Below the pieces are notes generated by a model, which saw only the letters and a program-made list of their open reading frames with translations, did not search any database and was not told the origin of the DNA. A program made the translations under genes and the position numbers. 64,000 nucleotides of DNA, from contig NZ_JAUSXN010000001.1 in assembly GCF_030816015.1 (NCBI RefSeq), forward strand, positions 310,001-374,000. The letters are read 5' to 3'. This DNA is from Pedobacter sp. W3I1. GTDB lineage: Bacteria; Bacteroidota; Bacteroidia; Sphingobacteriales; Sphingobacteriaceae. The stretch's first letter is position 1. The number at the start of each line of letters is the position of its first letter. This document shows, one piece after another, positions 61,481-64,000 of this stretch.

Positions 61481-64000
61481 AATCAATTAGCTCCAAAGTT
61501 TGGATCGCTTCTTCAACGGTACTTACATTATCGAAAGCGATCCTCAACGTGTTTTTTACCTCTTTTAAATTGCACATACGTGGATGATTTTGCGCAAAGG
61601 TTAAAATCCTGGTAAAAGTATTCGAATCAAAATAAGCTGATTGTTTATCACTCAAGAAATATCCGCGTAAACTATTTTTCTTAAAGCTGATTTTCTCAAA
61701 ACCCAATTTTTTGCCCAGCCACTGTAAACGCACCACACTGAGCATGGTTTTTACCTGTGGTGGAACCGGGCCGAAACGATCAGCTAAATGTTTTTCAAAA
61801 ATGGCTAATTCAGCCTCGTTATTGAGTTTAGAAAGTTCTGTATATAAATTATACCGCTCGGTAATATTGGTAATGTAAGCATCTGGAATATACAATTCAA
61901 GATCGGTATCTACCTGTGTAAAGCCTACAAACGGACGGGCAGGTTCATTTTCGAATAAGCCTTTAAACTCTGCCTCTTTTAGTTCCTGAATGGCTTCATC
62001 CAATATTTTATGGTACATTTCGAAACCGATTTCGGCAATGAAACCACTCTGCTCGGCACCCAGTAAGTTTCCGCTTCCACGGATATCCAAATCGCGCATG
62101 GCCACATTAAAGCCACTGCCCAGATCAGAAAACTCTTCAATGGCGCTTAAGCGTTTACGTGCTTCGGAAGTTAAGGTAGATAAAGGTGGTGAAAGCAAAT
62201 AACAGAATGCCTTTTTATTGCTTCGGCCTACCCTGCCACGCATCTGGTGCAGATCGCTCAAACCAAACATATGCGCATGGTTGATGATAATGGTATTGGC
62301 ATTGGGGATATCTAAACCAGCCTCGATAATTGTGGTTGCCACCAAAACATCTTTTTCTCCATTAATGAAATCCAGCATTACATCTTCCAGTTGATCTCCA
62401 TCTAATTTTCCATGCGCAATACCAATCCTGGCTTTTGGAATCAGTTTCTGGATTAGTCCACCTAGTTGCATCAGGTCGTTTACCCGGTTATGGATAAAGA
62501 AAACCTGTCCGCCGCGGTCTAATTCAAACTGAACGGCCTCCTGAATCAGCTTGTCGTTAAAAACATGTAACTCGGTACTCACCGGCTGCCGGTTTGGCGG
62601 CGGTGTACTGATGATCGATAAATCCCTGGCACCCATTAAAGAAAAATGCAATGTTCTAGGAATCGGGGTTGCTGTAAGCGTTAAAGTATCAACATTTACA
62701 CGTACTGCTTTTAACCTTTCTTTTGCGGTAACACCAAATTTCTGCTCTTCATCTATAATCATGATGCCGAGATCTTTAAACTTCACGTCCTTACTTAATA
62801 AACGATGTGTGCCGATTAAAATATCAACTTTGCCTGAAGCAGCTTCGGCCAGTGTATCTTTAATCTGTTTACTGGTTTTAAAACGGTTGATATAGTCTAC
62901 CGTAACTGGGAAATCTTTTAAACGTGATGAGAAGGTTTTAAAATGCTGTAAAGCCAGAATGGTTGTTGGTACCAGGATCGCCGCCTGTTTGCCTTCTGCT
63001 ACTGCCTTAAATGCAGCACGTACCGCAATCTCTGTTTTTCCGAAGCCAACATCACCACACACCAATCGATCCATTGGATGTGGCGATTCCATATCCTTTT
63101 TCACATCCTGGGTAGCTTTTAACTGATCGGGGGTATCTTCGTAAATAAAAGAAGCCTCCAGTTCGGTTTGTAAATAGCTATCTGGCGAGAATGCAGTTCC
63201 GGCCTGGGTTTTACGCAAAGCATAAAGTTTGATCAAGTCCCGGGCGATGTCTTTAACTTTTTTTTTAGTAGTTTTTTTTAGCTTGTCCCAGGCATCAGTA
63301 CCCAGTTTGTTCATCTTAGGCACACCGCTTTCTTTGCCACTGTATTTGGCAATGCGGTTTAGCGAGTTGATGTTTACATAAAGCAGGTCGTTATCAGCAT
63401 AAATTAAACGGATCATCTCCTGGGTTTTTCCATTTACCTCAACTTTTTCGAGCCCGGCATATTTACCAATCCCGTGATCAATATGAGTAACATAATCGCC
63501 AGATTTCAGCTCTCTTAAATCTTTTAGGGTAATGGCCTGGCTTTTCTGATAACCTTTTTTAAGCTTGTACTTATAGTAACGATCAAAAATTTGGTGATCG
63601 GTATAAAATGCAGTCTGAATCTGCGGATCTATAAAACCCTCACGCAGCATGCTATTGATCGGCGTAAACTTGGCCGTTTTATCAATATCCTCTAAAATAG
63701 CATATAACCGTTCGATCTGTTTTGGCGAATCGGTAAAAATAAAATTAACGATTCCGGCCTTTTCGTTCTCCTTTAAATTATGGATCAGGAGATTGAAATC
63801 TTTGTTGAATGAAGGTTGCGGTTTGGTTTCAAACTCAAAACGGTTATCCGTTTTATAAAAAAACTGCTTGCCGAATTCGATAATAGGAAAATCCTGTAGA
63901 TGATCGCCCAGTAATTTTTCGTCTGTAAAGGCAAACTTCGGATCAATCCATTCAGGGTTTTGGGTTTTATCTGTCACAGATAAAGCTTTCCAAAGTTCAA
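61479..64000 (-). CDS. mfd: Transcription-repair coupling factor Mfd (3' part; runs off window)
   Basis: About 840 C-terminal residues of a protein normally about 1100-1150 long; the frame is open through the window edge (ELWKALSVTDKTQ before the first candidate start), so the true start is outside. Seen in order: UvrB-like remnant, CarD/RID domain (LKSGDYVTHIDHGIGKYAGLEKVEVNG), DEAD translocase motifs (VCGDVGFGKTEIAVRAAF; LGIMIIDEEQKFGV; LTATPIPRTLHFSL; VLVATTIIEAGLDIPNANTI; HQMRGRVGRSNKKAFCYLL), and the TRCF domain to the end. It removes RNA polymerase stalled at DNA damage and recruits repair. Confidence 0.96.
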   Translation of the reverse strand, partial: ELWKALSVTDKTQNPEWIDPKFAFTDEKLLGDHLQDFPIIEFGKQFFYKTDNRFEFETKPQPSFNKDFNLLIHNLKENEKAGIVNFIFTDSPKQIERLYAILEDIDKTAKFTPINSMLREGFIDPQIQTAFYTDHQIFDRYYKYKLKKGYQKSQAITLKDLRELKSGDYVTHIDHGIGKYAGLEKVEVNGKTQEMIRLIYADNDLLYVNINSLNRIAKYSGKESGVPKMNKLGTDAWDKLKKTTKKKVKDIARDLIKLYALRKTQAGTAFSPDSYLQTELEASFIYEDTPDQLKATQDVKKDMESPHPMDRLVCGDVGFGKTEIAVRAAFKAVAEGKQAAILVPTTILALQHFKTFSSRLKDFPVTVDYINRFKTSKQIKDTLAEAASGKVDILIGTHRLLSKDVKFKDLGIMIIDEEQKFGVTAKERLKAVRVNVDTLTLTATPIPRTLHFSLMGARDLSIISTPPPNRQPVSTELHVFNDKLIQEAVQFELDRGGQVFFIHNRVNDLMQLGGLIQKLIPKARIGIAHGKLDGDQLEDVMLDFINGEKDVLVATTIIEAGLDIPNANTIIINHAHMFGLSDLHQMRGRVGRSNKKAFCYLLSPPLSTLTSEARKRLSAIEEFSDLGSGFNVAMRDLDIRGSGNLLGAEQSGFIAEIGFEMYHKILDEAIQELKEAEFKGLFENEPARPFVGFTQVDTDLELYIPDAYITNITERYNLYTELSKLNNEAELAIFEKHLADRFGPVPPQVKTMLSVVRLQWLGKKLGFEKISFKKNSLRGYFLSDKQSAYFDSNTFTRILTFAQNHPRMCNLKEVKNTLRIAFDNVSTVEEAIQTLELID

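Noticed and set aside
61479..63977. Mfd read as a complete 832-residue protein starting at GTG 63977
   Set aside because: The frame is open to the window edge and the N-terminal domains are missing, so the start lies outside.
1..64000. tRNA, rRNA and CRISPR arrays
   Set aside because: No cloverleaf with CCA-side arm, no rRNA stretch and no regularly spaced direct repeats were found by eye; the repeats here are inverted and dispersed. A covariance-model scan would settle small RNAs.

Overview
The window looks like a chromosomal segment from a Bacteroidota bacterium, most likely Sphingobacteriaceae and close to Pedobacter. This rests on gene content, not on a database search. The evidence is a SusC/SusD pair with DUF4843 and PKD-like lipoproteins, an ECF sigma/FecR pair, a hybrid-architecture reg_prop/Y_Y_Y histidine kinase, DUF4175, Bacteroidota-type -7 boxes (TAnnTTTG), weak Shine-Dalgarno sequences, and AT-rich intergenic DNA full of GTCAT...ATGAC palindromic repeats.

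Region 1 (1-9.4 kb, all minus strand): the first codons of a SusC-like receptor, an AraC regulator behind a frameshifted VOC (glyoxalase-fold) gene, a LuxR response regulator with its membrane histidine kinase, a TAT-exported phosphocholine-specific phospholipase C, and an unusual fusion of a glycerophosphodiester phosphodiesterase with a GH16 beta-glucanase. Two near-identical palindromes flank the two-component genes and may be operators.

Region 2 (9.5-23.5 kb, minus strand): one long regulated locus running ECF sigma -> FecR -> SusC -> SusD -> DUF4843 lipoprotein -> PKD-like lipoprotein -> TlpA -> (internal terminator) -> TlpA -> two-DTG aspartic protease -> thioredoxin (frameshifted) -> terminator. 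It joins an outer-membrane importer to a periplasmic thiol-redox and protease module, and is the best candidate here for an incompletely described system.

Region 3 (23.8-49.6 kb): mostly housekeeping. It has DUF4175, a small ParE-type toxin-antitoxin pair, ybeY, an ABC-F ATPase, two parS-like sites just upstream of mnmG (suggesting proximity to the replication origin), an Ig-like lipoprotein, gamma-carbonic anhydrase, divergent nadB/nadA, a dicarboxylate symporter, thiL, rmuC, purU (frameshifted), an FAD oxidoreductase, a zinc peptidase, apaG-dusB, a CPBP protease, DUF2007 and cdsA.

Region 4 (49.6-64 kb): an IS4-type insertion sequence, a broken methyltransferase, an acyl-CoA thioesterase, metE (frameshifted) behind a cobalamin riboswitch, an M14 carboxypeptidase, a DsbA-like oxidoreductase, a DUF3820/DUF4143-ATPase pair, a 76-bp perfect palindrome, and the 3' part of mfd, which runs off the window.

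Five genes carry frame disruptions. Four are single extra bases in 3-4 nt homopolymers, which may be sequencing errors; the fifth looks like a deletion between short direct repeats. I saw no rRNA, tRNA or CRISPR array. All assignments come from reading the sequence; none was checked by a search.
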